Position numbers and translations under genes: made by a program
In this document: in pieces, positions 1 through 7,851 of the stretch
Position numbering within the stretch: the first letter of the stretch is position 1
How the letters are laid out: each line of letters opens with the position of its first letter
The notes under the pieces: model-generated
Database searches by the model: none
What the model was told of the DNA's origin: nothing
The model's input: only the letters and a program-made list of their open reading frames with translations
Source: Rhodocista pekingensis
Lineage (GTDB): Bacteria > Pseudomonadota > Alphaproteobacteria > Azospirillales > Azospirillaceae
NCBI RefSeq assembly: GCF_042665545.1
Contig: NZ_JBHTCM010000010.1
Span: 434,001-498,000 of the forward strand
Direction: 5' to 3'
DNA: 64,000 bases

Positions 1-1
1 C

Positions 2-436
2 CTGTTCTACCAGCTCTGGTCCATCCGGCGTGAACTCGCCCGCTCGCGGGAGCAGGCCGCTGCCGCACCGGCTGCGACGCCGGTCGCCGAGCCTGCACCC
101 CTGGCTGCCGCGCCGGTCGCCCTGGCCGCTGCCGCCGTGGTGGCCGCGACCGCGGACACGGCTGCCGCCGGCGAAACCGTGGCGGAGCCGGCCGAGCCGG
201 TGGCAACCGACTCCGCTCCCGTCGAGCCGCTTCCTGCCGACGAGCCCGATACCGGAATGCCCGCTGGCGAAACGACCGCGGCCGAAACGGCCGCTGGCGA
301 GCCGGTGGCCGCCGGTTCCACGGAGGAGCCGGCCGCGCCCGGGACGGACACCGTGAGCGCCGCTGCCGCGGAGGCGGACACCGTGAGCGCGGACGCGCCG
401 AAGACCGAGACCGTCCCGGCCGGCCCCGGCGCCTGA
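2..436 (+). CDS. 3' end of an unidentified gene with Ala/Glu/Pro/Thr-rich tail (partial)
   Basis: The reading frame is open from the window edge and stops at 434-436, so the start lies upstream. The first visible residues (LFYQLWSIRRELARSREQ) look like the end of a folded or membrane-proximal region. They are followed by about 120 residues made almost only of Ala, Pro, Glu, Val and Thr with repeated AGET/AAGEP-like segments, typical of a disordered low-complexity C-terminus. I do not recognise the family. A strong terminator follows 66 bases after the stop, so this gene ends its transcript here and is not part of the photosynthesis operons. Confidence 0.5.
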   Translation: MFYQLWSIRRELARSREQAAAAPAATPVAEPAPLAAAPVALAAAAVVAATADTAAAGETVAEPAEPVATDSAPVEPLPADEPDTGMPAGETTAAETAAGEPVAAGSTEEPAAPGTDTVSAAAAEADTVSADAPKTETVPAGPGA

Positions 437-502
437 GACTTCACGGCGCCTGAGACTTCGGCGCCTGACCCGCGTCGGATACATCCGATACACGACAGGC
501 AA

Positions 503-538
503 GGGGCGTTTCCGGACCAGCCGGAAACGCCCCTTCTT
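503..538 (+). terminator. Rho-independent terminator
   Basis: A perfect 13-bp inverted repeat (503-515 against 521-533) with a 5-base loop is followed by TTCTTT. It sits downstream of the stop at 436 and ends transcription of the leftmost gene. Confidence 0.85.
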
Positions 539-687
539 TGTCCACCCCTTGCCTGGCATCGCCCCCTCCCTTGGGGATCATCCATCGGGAACGCCCGTCC
601 GACACGCCTGTTGATGCGCGGGACTGGGCGGGTGCGGCCGCAGAACGGCACGCCCGCCTCCGGAACAATGACGGAGGACTGGCAGCC

Positions 688-921
688 ATGGGCGATCTCA
701 TGACCGGCAATTTCATTTTCATCCTGGCCCTTGGAACTCTGGTGATCGTGCTTGCCTATGCGATCTACCAGTGGGCCCGCATCCGGAAGACGCGGAAGGA
801 TGCCGGCGAAACCGAAGGCGTCGGCGCCGGCACGCGGCAGGTCCTCATGGAGAACGAGACCATCGCCCGCGAAAAGGGCAGCGCGACCACCCGCCCGGCC
901 GGCGCGGACCGCCAGCCCTAG
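688..921 (+). CDS. Small single-pass membrane protein, unknown function
   Basis: A 77-residue protein. The ATG at 688 was chosen because a GGAGG Shine-Dalgarno lies about 10 bases upstream; a second ATG in frame at 700 is possible. After MGDLMTGN there is one strongly hydrophobic segment (about residues 9-31) followed by a basic stretch (RIRKTRK), which predicts an inner-membrane anchor with a cytoplasmic C-terminus. The remaining 40 residues are polar. No family was recognised. It lies between a terminator and the convergent crtC, so it is probably monocistronic. Confidence 0.5.
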   Translation: MGDLMTGNFIFILALGTLVIVLAYAIYQWARIRKTRKDAGETEGVGAGTRQVLMENETIAREKGSATTRPAGADRQP

Positions 922-933
922 GGCCGCGGGGCG

Positions 934-963
934 GGGACGGCCGGCATCCGAGTCGGCCGTCCC
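934..963. terminator. Inverted repeat between convergent genes, possible terminator
   Basis: A perfect 10-bp inverted repeat (934-943 against 954-963) with a 10-base loop lies between the stop of the small membrane protein at 921 and the convergent crtC stop at 994. There is no T-run on either side, so factor-independent termination is uncertain. Confidence 0.4.
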
Positions 964-993
964 AGGACGGACGCTGGCCCCGCGGGCCGGACC

Positions 994-1941
994 TCAGCGG
1001 GCCAGACGCGGCATCCGGAAGGGCAGCAGGCACTGCACCCAGGTGCTGTCGAATCGGTCCAGCGACAGGCTCTCGTGGACCGCCGTCACATCCTGCCCCG
1101 CCATCCGGGTCGCCACCACCGAGCGCGCATAGAAAGGCGCGTCCACCAGGGTTTCCCGGACCGCGGCCGTGCCGCCCGAGTCGCAGCGGACGCCGCGGTC
1201 GATCCGCCACCAGAAGCTTCCCGGCAGCGCGACGCGCGGCGGCACGGGGAACGACTCCACCGAGCCGGCACGGTCGATGCGGATGGCGATCACCTTGCCG
1301 CTGCGGTCGCGCCGACGCACATCGTAGATGATGGCGGCACCGTCGCGGCCCTGCGGTCCGACCGGGGCGCGGCACCAGTCCCAGTCCGGGAAGTCCCGTT
1401 CAAGCGGCACGTCGCCCCAGTTGCAGTCGAAATAACCAGCACCGCTCCAGCGCAGCGACGGCCGATCCAGCTCGACCTCCACGCGCGAGGCCGGCGCGAC
1501 CGGCCACCAGCGATGGCGCCCCTCCGCATCCAGCGTCTCCACATGCGAGGTCACGGCGGACGGGCGCAGCCTGACCCTGCCGCGGACCCGGCCGGGCAGC
1601 GGCATGGTGGCCTCGTCGATCTCGAAGACCAGCCCCTCCCCGTCCCAGCGCACGGAGCTGGGGCCGATGCCCAGCCCCTGCGACTCGGCGGTGAGGCTGG
1701 AGCGTCCGCGCTCGGTCATGCACCAGCGGTTGGCCCCCGGCCCGGAAAGCACGACGTTCAGGGAACAGAAATTCTCCGGGTCGCCCTCGCCGCGGCGCCG
1801 CGCCCAGGCATAGTAGGGCGAGAAGACGCTGCCGATGAAGGCGATCAGGGTCAGGCCGTAGCGGCCGTCGTCGCTGAGCGCATCGACATACCACCAGGCA
1901 TAGCCGTCCCGCGGGACCTTGCGGTCGAACCCGAGTCTCAG
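994..1941 (-). CDS. crtC: Carotenoid 1,2-hydratase (hydroxyneurosporene synthase) CrtC
   Basis: CrtC adds water across the C1-C2 double bond of acyclic carotenoids such as neurosporene and lycopene, a step towards spirilloxanthin or spheroidene. The family-typical stretch YAWWYVDALSDDGRYG followed by FIGSVFSPYYAW is near the N-terminus, and DCNWGD, WDWCRAP and FWWRIDRG follow in order. The gene lies directly after crtD, as in other photosynthesis clusters. No ATG, GTG or TTG is present in frame close to the conserved start. The nearest candidate is a CTG at 1941-1939 that overlaps the crtD stop codon (CTGA), giving about 315 residues and implying coupled translation. The start is therefore uncertain. 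Confidence 0.9.
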   Translation of the reverse strand: MRLGFDRKVPRDGYAWWYVDALSDDGRYGLTLIAFIGSVFSPYYAWARRRGEGDPENFCSLNVVLSGPGANRWCMTERGRSSLTAESQGLGIGPSSVRWDGEGLVFEIDEATMPLPGRVRGRVRLRPSAVTSHVETLDAEGRHRWWPVAPASRVEVELDRPSLRWSGAGYFDCNWGDVPLERDFPDWDWCRAPVGPQGRDGAAIIYDVRRRDRSGKVIAIRIDRAGSVESFPVPPRVALPGSFWWRIDRGVRCDSGGTAAVRETLVDAPFYARSVVATRMAGQDVTAVHESLSLDRFDSTWVQCLLPFRMPRLAR

Positions 1942-3440
1942 GGCCGCAGATCCCGCAGCAGGCTCTCCGCCGCCATCCGGCCGGACAGGGCCGCCATCGG
2001 CACCCCCGGTCCCGGATGGGCGCTGCCCCCCGCCAGATAGAATCGCGGAATCCTGGTCCGCCCCGGCGGCCGCTGGAACGACGCCTTCCAGCCGTGCGAC
2101 GCCCGGCCGTACAGGGCTCCCCCCGTCGCCGGGAACATCCGGCCGAAGTCCGCCGGAGTCGTCACCACCGTGTCCGACCCGGTCCGGGTCACCGTCAGGC
2201 CGCAGCGTTCCAGCAGGCCGAAGGTCCTCTCCGTGCATCGTTCGATCTCCGCGGCATCGAAGGGGTTGGCGTCGCCGTCCGGCGGCGCGTTGACAAGGCA
2301 GAGCAACCGCTCCCGGGTGCCGGGCGGCGGTGCTGCCGCGTCCGGGCCGGCGCCACGGTCCTGCGCACATATATAGACAGTGGGCACACGGGGCAGGCGC
2401 CGGCGGACGAAGATGTCATCGAACTCGCCGGCATAGTCGTCGGAGAAGAAGACCGTGTGCCGCAGCAGCGGGAAACCCGACGTCTCCGCCAGCATGGACC
2501 AGGTGACGGCGGAGAGCGACCGCTGCTCCCGCGGGACCGGCGCGACCGCCGGGGCGACACCGCCGCCCAGCAGCCCGCCCGCCACCGCGCCCACGTCGCC
2601 GTTGCAGATGACCGCATCGGCCTCCAGGCGCTCCCCGTCCGCCAGTTCGACGCCGCAGGCGCGACCGTCGCGCAGCAGCACCTGCCGGACCTCGGTCCCG
2701 TAGCGGAACTCCGCCCCGTGCGACCGGGCCAGCCCCTCCAGCGCCGTGGCGACCCGGTGCATGCCGCCCCGCACCAGCCAGACGCCCTCCTGCTCCACAT
2801 GGGCGACCAGCATCAGGATCGCCGTCGCCTGGAACGGGGAGGAGCCGCAGTAGGTTGAATAGCGGCCGAACAACTGGCGCAGGCGGGGATCGCGGAAGTG
2901 GTCGCCGAGCGCGTTCCACAGCGTGGCAAAGGGTCGCGCCCGCAGCAGGTTCAGCATCCCGAACGGCCCGGCGGTGGTCGCCATGGTGACCATGCCGGGG
3001 CTCGCGGCCCGCATGAAGGGGCGGTCCAGCGTGCGGAAGGTGCGGGCCGCGTCGCGGCAGAACCGGCGGTAGCCGTCGGCCTCCGCCGGGCCGGCGAAGG
3101 CGGCGATGGCGTCCGCCGAGCGGTCGATATCGGCGAACAGATCCAGCCGCCCGCCCTCGACCCAGGCGTGCCGAGCGAGGATTTCCGCGCGCTCCAGGGT
3201 GAGATGGTCGCTCAGCGACGCCCCGGCCTCGGCAAAGATCTGCTCCAGCACCGGGAGCATGGTGAAGACCGTGGGACCGGAGTCGATTCGGGCATCGCCG
3301 ATGGCGATCTGGCGCATCTTGCCGCCAGGGGCCGGCCCCTTCTCCAGCACGGTGACCTGGAGTCCACGGGCGGCCAGCAGGACCGCTGAAACGAGCCCTG
3401 CGACACCGCCGCCGATGACCGCGACATGATAACGTGGCAC
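1938..3440 (-). CDS. crtD: Hydroxyneurosporene/methoxyneurosporene desaturase CrtD
   Basis: A 500-residue FAD-dependent carotenoid 3,4-desaturase that acts after CrtC in the spirilloxanthin-type pathway. The N-terminal dinucleotide-binding fold is clear (VIGGGVAGL, then VLEKGPAPGGK), followed by the phytoene-desaturase-family DSGPTVFTM motif. The C-terminal substrate/FAD signature region reads FYLAGGSAHPGPGVPMA. The length fits the CrtI/CrtD superfamily. It is transcribed divergently from crtE, with candidate PpsR operators in the shared region, and its stop overlaps the probable start of crtC. Position next to crtC rather than a crtB partner favours CrtD over CrtI. Confidence 0.92.
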   Translation of the reverse strand: MPRYHVAVIGGGVAGLVSAVLLAARGLQVTVLEKGPAPGGKMRQIAIGDARIDSGPTVFTMLPVLEQIFAEAGASLSDHLTLERAEILARHAWVEGGRLDLFADIDRSADAIAAFAGPAEADGYRRFCRDAARTFRTLDRPFMRAASPGMVTMATTAGPFGMLNLLRARPFATLWNALGDHFRDPRLRQLFGRYSTYCGSSPFQATAILMLVAHVEQEGVWLVRGGMHRVATALEGLARSHGAEFRYGTEVRQVLLRDGRACGVELADGERLEADAVICNGDVGAVAGGLLGGGVAPAVAPVPREQRSLSAVTWSMLAETSGFPLLRHTVFFSDDYAGEFDDIFVRRRLPRVPTVYICAQDRGAGPDAAAPPPGTRERLLCLVNAPPDGDANPFDAAEIERCTERTFGLLERCGLTVTRTGSDTVVTTPADFGRMFPATGGALYGRASHGWKASFQRPPGRTRIPRFYLAGGSAHPGPGVPMAALSGRMAAESLLRDLRP

Positions 3441-3486
3441 GTCCGGTCCACTCCCGTGGAATGTCGTTGCGTTAACGGCAAGGGAC

Positions 3487-3504
3487 TGTCAATATCACCT
3501 GACA
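3487..3504. promoter_or_regulatory. PpsR/CrtJ operator candidate, crtD/crtE intergenic (site 1)
   Basis: TGTCA-N8-TGACA is an exact match to the PpsR/CrtJ palindrome TGT-N12-ACA. It sits between the divergent crtD and crtE starts, so bound repressor could control both carotenoid transcripts. Confidence 0.75.
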
Positions 3505-3512
3505 TACGGGCG

Positions 3513-3530
3513 TGACAACGCTTGTTTACA
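3513..3530. promoter_or_regulatory. PpsR/CrtJ operator candidate, crtD/crtE intergenic (site 2, one mismatch)
   Basis: TGACA-N8-TTACA reads on the minus strand as TGTAA-N8-TGTCA, one mismatch from the PpsR palindrome. It lies exactly 8 bp from site 1, the spacing described for cooperative PpsR/CrtJ binding. Confidence 0.5.
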
Positions 3531-3568
3531 CTAGGCGGTCACTGTCCGATACGGTCTGGAGGATCGGA

Positions 3569-4438
3569 ATGGACGTGATGGCACGCATCGAACTGGCGCT
3601 TGAATCGGCAATCAAAGGGACCGAGGTCCCGGGGACGCCCCCGCGACTCGCCGAGGCGATGCGATATTCAGTCTTCCCGGGCGGGCACCGTCTGCGCCCC
3701 CGCCTGTGCGTGGCCGTCGCCCGCGCCTGCGGCGACGACGCGCCGGAACTGACCGACGCCGCCGCCGCCTCCATCGAGCTGCTGCACTGCGCCTCGCTGG
3801 TCCATGACGACCTGCCCTGCTTCGACGATGCCAGCATCCGACGGTCCAAGCCGTCGGTCCACAAGGCGTTCGGGGAGCCGCTCGCCGTTCTGGCGGGTGA
3901 CGGACTGATCGTGCTCGCCTTCGATCTGCTGGCGCGCGCAGCGGCACAGCGCCCGGACCGGCTGATTCCGCTGATGGGGGTGGTCAGCCGCTCCGTCGGC
4001 GTGCCGTCCGGCATCATCGCCGGCCAGGCCTGGGAGTGCGAACCGCAGGCCGACCTGTCCGAATACCACCGCGCCAAGACCGGCGCCCTGTTCGCCGGGG
4101 CGACGATGGCCGGTGCCGCCGCGGCGGGCGCCGATCCGACTCCGTGGCGCTTCCTGGGCGAACGCCTGGGCGAGGCCTATCAGGTCGCCGACGACCTGCG
4201 CGACGTGGCCGCCGACCCGGAGGAGATCGGCAAGCCGGTGGGGCGCGACGCCGCCCTGGGCCGCAGCAGCGCCGTGCGCGAGCTGGGCATCGCCGGCAGC
4301 CTGAAGCGCCTGGACGAGCTGGCCGAATCCGCCATCGACTCGATCCCCGCCTGCCCCGGCCAGGCCGAGTTGCAGGCCCTGATCCGGATGGAGTCCCGCC
4401 GCTTCCTGCCCAAGGATCTGGCGCGCGCCGCCGCCTGA
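3569..4438 (+). CDS. crtE: Geranylgeranyl diphosphate synthase CrtE
   Basis: A 289-residue trans-isoprenyl diphosphate synthase that makes C20 GGPP, used both for carotenoids and for the (geranylgeranyl/phytyl) tail of bacteriochlorophyll. The first Asp-rich motif DDLPCFDD is at residues 80-87 and the second, DDLRD, at 208-212. The FPGGHRLRPRL substrate-binding motif is near residue 36. The ATG at 3569 follows a CTGGAGGAT Shine-Dalgarno; an upstream in-frame ATG at 3512 would put the start inside the operator region and is less likely. It heads the plus-strand crtE-crtF-bchCXYZ-puf series. Confidence 0.93.
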   Translation: MDVMARIELALESAIKGTEVPGTPPRLAEAMRYSVFPGGHRLRPRLCVAVARACGDDAPELTDAAAASIELLHCASLVHDDLPCFDDASIRRSKPSVHKAFGEPLAVLAGDGLIVLAFDLLARAAAQRPDRLIPLMGVVSRSVGVPSGIIAGQAWECEPQADLSEYHRAKTGALFAGATMAGAAAAGADPTPWRFLGERLGEAYQVADDLRDVAADPEEIGKPVGRDAALGRSSAVRELGIAGSLKRLDELAESAIDSIPACPGQAELQALIRMESRRFLPKDLARAAA

Positions 4439-4516
4439 AAGGATGCCGGCCCCCCGCCCGCCGGCCGGTGAGGCGCCCGCGACGGCGCCCCGGTCCCGCG
4501 GGCGGGTCCTTCCCTG

Positions 4517-4545
4517 CCGCCCCCCGTCCCCGGGACCGGGGGCGG
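4517..4545. repeat. Inverted repeat between crtE and crtF
   Basis: A 14-bp, very GC-rich near-palindrome (4517-4530 against 4532-4545, one mismatch pair) lies in the 169-base gap between crtE and crtF. There is no T-run. It could be an attenuator or an mRNA-stabilising hairpin. Confidence 0.4.
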
Positions 4546-4607
4546 ACTGATTTGCCGGAGACCCGCGTGGCGGCCGAAGGCCCGCGCAGGCGGACGGAGA
4601 GAACGAC

Positions 4608-5771
4608 ATGGCATCAGCGGATCATCCCGTGGACGCTCCCGGCACGGGGGCTGCCCTGCTGGACCGGCTGCTTTCGGTGCGCGACCGGCTGGTCGCCAGC
4701 CCGCGGTTCCGCCACTGGGCGGCGCGCTTTCCCCTCACCCGCCCGGTCGCGCGGCGCCGTGCCCGTGCGCTGTTCGATCTCTGCGCCGGATTCGTCTATT
4801 CGCAGGTGCTTCTGGCCTGCGTGCGGCTGAAGCTGTTCGACATCCTGGCCGAGGGGCCGCAGACGCCGGAGGCGCTGGCCCCCCGTCTGGACCTGCCGCT
4901 CGACTCGACGACGACGCTGCTGCGCGCCGCGGCGGCGCTGCGTCTGGCCGAGGCGCGCAGCGGCGGCCGCTACGGGCTGGGCCCGCTGGGCGCCGCCATG
5001 CTGGGCAATGACGGGCTGGCCGCCATGGTGGAGCATCACGGCCTGCTGTACGCCGATCTGGCCGATCCGGTGGCCCTGCTGAAGGCCGGGCGGACGCGGA
5101 CGGGACTCGGCGGTTTCTGGCCCTATGCGGCGGCCGAGCAGCCCGCCGGCCTGGATCGTGGCACCGTCACCGCCTATACGGCGCTGATGGCCGCCTCGCA
5201 GCCGATGGTCGCGGCGGAGGTGCTGGGCGCCTATCCGGTGCGCCGGCACCGCTGCATCCTGGACATCGGCGGCGGCAACGGCACCTTCCTGATGCAGGTG
5301 GCCCAGCGCGCCCCCGACCTGAAGCTGATGCTGTTCGATCTGCCCGCCGTGGCCGAGCAGGCGCGCGAGCGCTTCGCCGCCGCCGGGCTGTCGGCGCGGG
5401 CGACCGTGGTCGGCGGCAGTTTCCGCAGCGATCCGCTGCCGACGGGCGCCGACCTCGTCACCCTGGTCCGCATCGTCCACGACCATGACGACGCCACGGT
5501 GCTGGCCCTCTTCCGGGCCATCGCCGAGGCGCTGGGCCCCGACGGCACGCTGCTGATCGCCGAGCCGATGTCCGGCACCGCCGGGGCCGAGCCCGTGGGC
5601 GACGCCTATTTCGGCCTGTACCTGATGGCGATGGGCAGCGGACGGCCGCGCACGCCGGCCGAACTGGAGGCGCTGCTGCGTCAGGCCGGCTTCGCGCACA
5701 TCGAAATGGCCAGGACCTCCACGCCTTTGGTGGCGAGCGTGCTGGTCGCGCGTCTTGGTCGCACCGGCTGA
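4608..5771 (+). CDS. crtF: Hydroxyneurosporene O-methyltransferase CrtF
   Basis: A 387-residue SAM-dependent methyltransferase that converts the 1-hydroxyl group of acyclic carotenoids to a methoxy group, completing spirilloxanthin-type end groups. The SAM-binding motif LDIGGGNGTF lies near residue 220. It is preceded by an all-helical/winged-helix dimerisation part (residues about 50-120, including LFDILAEGPQTPEALA), as in plant-type O-methyltransferases. LIAEPMSG follows at about residue 320. The start has a GGAGAGA Shine-Dalgarno. It lies between crtE and bchC, the same order as in Rhodobacter-type clusters. Confidence 0.92.
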   Translation: MASADHPVDAPGTGAALLDRLLSVRDRLVASPRFRHWAARFPLTRPVARRRARALFDLCAGFVYSQVLLACVRLKLFDILAEGPQTPEALAPRLDLPLDSTTTLLRAAAALRLAEARSGGRYGLGPLGAAMLGNDGLAAMVEHHGLLYADLADPVALLKAGRTRTGLGGFWPYAAAEQPAGLDRGTVTAYTALMAASQPMVAAEVLGAYPVRRHRCILDIGGGNGTFLMQVAQRAPDLKLMLFDLPAVAEQARERFAAAGLSARATVVGGSFRSDPLPTGADLVTLVRIVHDHDDATVLALFRAIAEALGPDGTLLIAEPMSGTAGAEPVGDAYFGLYLMAMGSGRPRTPAELEALLRQAGFAHIEMARTSTPLVASVLVARLGRTG

Positions 5772-5773
5772 GT

Positions 5774-5791
5774 AGTAAGCCTGCCTTGACA
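5774..5791. promoter_or_regulatory. PpsR/CrtJ operator candidate at bchC (upstream, one mismatch)
   Basis: AGTAA-N8-TGACA differs at one base from the PpsR palindrome and ends exactly 8 bp before the perfect site at 5800. It overlaps the -35 hexamer at 5786-5791. Confidence 0.5.
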
Positions 5792-5813
5792 TTAGAACCT
5801 GTCAAGCTAGACT
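5786..5813 (+). promoter_or_regulatory. Putative sigma-70 promoter of bchC
   Basis: TTGACA (5786-5791), a 16-bp spacer and TAGACT (5808-5813). Both hexamers are overlapped by the two PpsR-type palindromes, so bound repressor would block polymerase. It lies 48 bases before the bchC start and would provide bchCXYZ-puf transcription independent of crtEF. Confidence 0.6.
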
Positions 5814-5817
5814 GACA
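5800..5817. promoter_or_regulatory. PpsR/CrtJ operator candidate at bchC (perfect palindrome)
   Basis: TGTCA-N8-TGACA matches the PpsR/CrtJ consensus exactly and covers the putative -10 of the bchC promoter. Confidence 0.75.
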
Positions 5818-5860
5818 TTCATCAAATCGGACCCACCGTCTCGCTTGGTTGGCGCCCCCT

Positions 5861-6787
5861 ATGAACACCCTCGCGGTAGTGCTGGAAGAGCCGGAGCGCC
5901 TGTCGTTGCGCCAGCTCGAACTCGCACCCCAGACGGATGACGACGTGACCGTCGACATCCTCTGGAGCGGGATCAGCACGGGCACGGAAAGACTGCTCTG
6001 GCAAGGCCGGATGCCCCCCTTCCCGGGGATGGGCTATCCGCTGGTGCCCGGGTACGAGTCCGTCGGCCGCGTCGTGTCGGCCGGCCGGACCGCGGGGCGG
6101 CAGATCGGCGACATGGTCTTCGTTCCCGGCGCCCGCTGCTATGGCGAGGTGCGGGGATTGTTCGGCGGGGCGGCGTCCCGGGTCGTCGTGCCCGGTGCCC
6201 GCGTCATTCCGGTGGATGAGCGGCTGGGCGAACAGGCCGTGCTGCTGGCGCTGGCGGCCACCGCGTACCACGCGGTGGTGGGCGGCGGCCGGCCGGACCT
6301 GATCATCGGCCACGGTGTGCTCGGCCGGCTGCTGGCGCGGCTGGCGGTGGAGGCCGGCGGTGCGCCGGTGGTGTGGGAGACCAACCCCACCCGCCGCGGC
6401 GGCGCCGAGGGCTACACCGTCGTCGATCCTGCCACGGACGAGCGCCGCGACTATCAGGCGATCTATGATGTCAGCGGGGATTCGAAGCTGCTGGATACCC
6501 TGGTCGGGCGCCTCGCCCGTGGCGGGGAGATCGTTCTCGCCGGGTTCTACAGCGAACCCCTCTCCTTCACCTTTCCGCCGGCCTTCATGCGCGAAGCGCG
6601 CTTCAGGGTCGCAGCGGAATGGCGTGACCCGGACCTGGTGGCGGTCAAGGACCTCATCGACTCCGGGCGGCTGTCTCTCGACGGCCTCATTACCCACAGG
6701 CAAGAAGCCAAGGACGCGGACGCTGCCTACCGGACGGCGTTCGGAGATCCGGCCTGCCTGAAAATGATCCTGGATTGGAGGGGTTAG
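5861..6787 (+). CDS. bchC: 3-hydroxyethyl bacteriochlorophyllide a dehydrogenase BchC
   Basis: A 308-residue zinc-less MDR-type oxidoreductase that oxidises the 3-hydroxyethyl group to the 3-acetyl group of bacteriochlorophyllide a. The N-terminus MNTLAVVLEEPERLSLR and the segment SGISTGTERLLWQG with VPGYESVGRVV are typical of BchC. The ATG at 5861 is preferred over an in-frame TTG at 5849 because the family start aligns with MNT. It is followed after 2 bases by bchX, and a promoter with PpsR-type operators lies just upstream. Confidence 0.93.
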   Translation: MNTLAVVLEEPERLSLRQLELAPQTDDDVTVDILWSGISTGTERLLWQGRMPPFPGMGYPLVPGYESVGRVVSAGRTAGRQIGDMVFVPGARCYGEVRGLFGGAASRVVVPGARVIPVDERLGEQAVLLALAATAYHAVVGGGRPDLIIGHGVLGRLLARLAVEAGGAPVVWETNPTRRGGAEGYTVVDPATDERRDYQAIYDVSGDSKLLDTLVGRLARGGEIVLAGFYSEPLSFTFPPAFMREARFRVAAEWRDPDLVAVKDLIDSGRLSLDGLITHRQEAKDADAAYRTAFGDPACLKMILDWRG

Positions 6788-6789
6788 TG

Positions 6790-7821
6790 ATGACTGCTGT
6801 GCTGCGCGCGACGGAGACCGCGCCTGCCGCCAAGCCGGCGGTTGAGGCGCTGCGCGACCGCCTGCGGGCGGAGGCTGAGGTTGAGCCCGATCCGGTTCAC
6901 ACCGAGCCTGCGACCAAGAAGACCCAGATCATCGCCATCTATGGCAAGGGCGGTATCGGCAAGAGCTTCACGCTCGCCAACCTGAGCTACATGATGGCGC
7001 AGCAGGGCAAGAAGGTCCTGCTCATCGGCTGCGACCCCAAGAGCGACACCACGTCGCTTTTATTCGGTGGCAAGGCCTGTCCTACAATCATCGAAACGTC
7101 CACCCGCAAGAAGCTTGCGGGTGAACAGGTCGAAATCGGTGATGTGTGTTTCAAGCGGGATGGCGTCTTCGCCATGGAGCTGGGCGGGCCGGAAGTCGGC
7201 CGCGGCTGCGGCGGGCGGGGCATCATCCACGGCTTCGAGACGCTGGAGAAGCTGGGGTTCCATGACTGGGGGTTCGACTTCGTCCTTCTGGACTTCCTGG
7301 GTGACGTCGTGTGCGGCGGCTTCGGCCTGCCGATCGCCCGGGACATGTGCCAGAAGGTGATCGTCGTCGGATCGAACGACCTTCAGTCTCTCTACGTCGC
7401 CAACAACGTCTGCTCCGCTGTCGAATATTTCCGCAAACTGGGTGGCAATGTGGGCGTCGCCGGTATGGTCATCAACAAGGATGACGGTACCGGGGAAGCG
7501 GCGGCCTTCGCCGAGGCGGCGGGCATTCCCGTCCTCGCCTCGATCCCGGCGAACGAGGATATCCGGCGCAAGAGTGCGAATTACGAGATCGTCGCAAGGC
7601 CTGGCGCCCAGTGGGGGCCGATGTTCGAGGAGCTGGCGCGAAACGTCGCGGACGCTCCCCCGCGTCGCCCCTCCCCCCTCTCCCAGGACGGGCTTCTTGG
7701 CCTGTTCAAGGGCGAGAGCGTGGGCCGCCATGTGGTTCTTGAGCCTGCGACGATGGAGGACATGTGCGGAAGCACCGCAGTTTCTAAGCCGTCGCTTGAA
7801 GTAATCTACGACAACGTCTGA
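6790..7821 (+). CDS. bchX: Chlorophyllide a reductase iron protein BchX
   Basis: A 343-residue NifH-like ATPase that passes electrons to BchYZ for reduction of ring B of chlorophyllide a. The P-loop YGKGGIGKS is at residues 51-59. The two cysteines that would bind the dimer-bridging 4Fe-4S cluster are C140 (GRGCGGRG) and C175 (GDVVCGGFG), spaced as in NifH and BchL. The ATG at 6790 follows GGAGGGG; a GTG directly before it is an alternative. An N-terminal extension of about 45 residues precedes the nucleotide-binding domain. Confidence 0.95.
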   Translation: MTAVLRATETAPAAKPAVEALRDRLRAEAEVEPDPVHTEPATKKTQIIAIYGKGGIGKSFTLANLSYMMAQQGKKVLLIGCDPKSDTTSLLFGGKACPTIIETSTRKKLAGEQVEIGDVCFKRDGVFAMELGGPEVGRGCGGRGIIHGFETLEKLGFHDWGFDFVLLDFLGDVVCGGFGLPIARDMCQKVIVVGSNDLQSLYVANNVCSAVEYFRKLGGNVGVAGMVINKDDGTGEAAAFAEAAGIPVLASIPANEDIRRKSANYEIVARPGAQWGPMFEELARNVADAPPRRPSPLSQDGLLGLFKGESVGRHVVLEPATMEDMCGSTAVSKPSLEVIYDNV

Positions 7822-7851
7822 AGCCGCTGAGCAGAGACCGAGCAAGAGACC

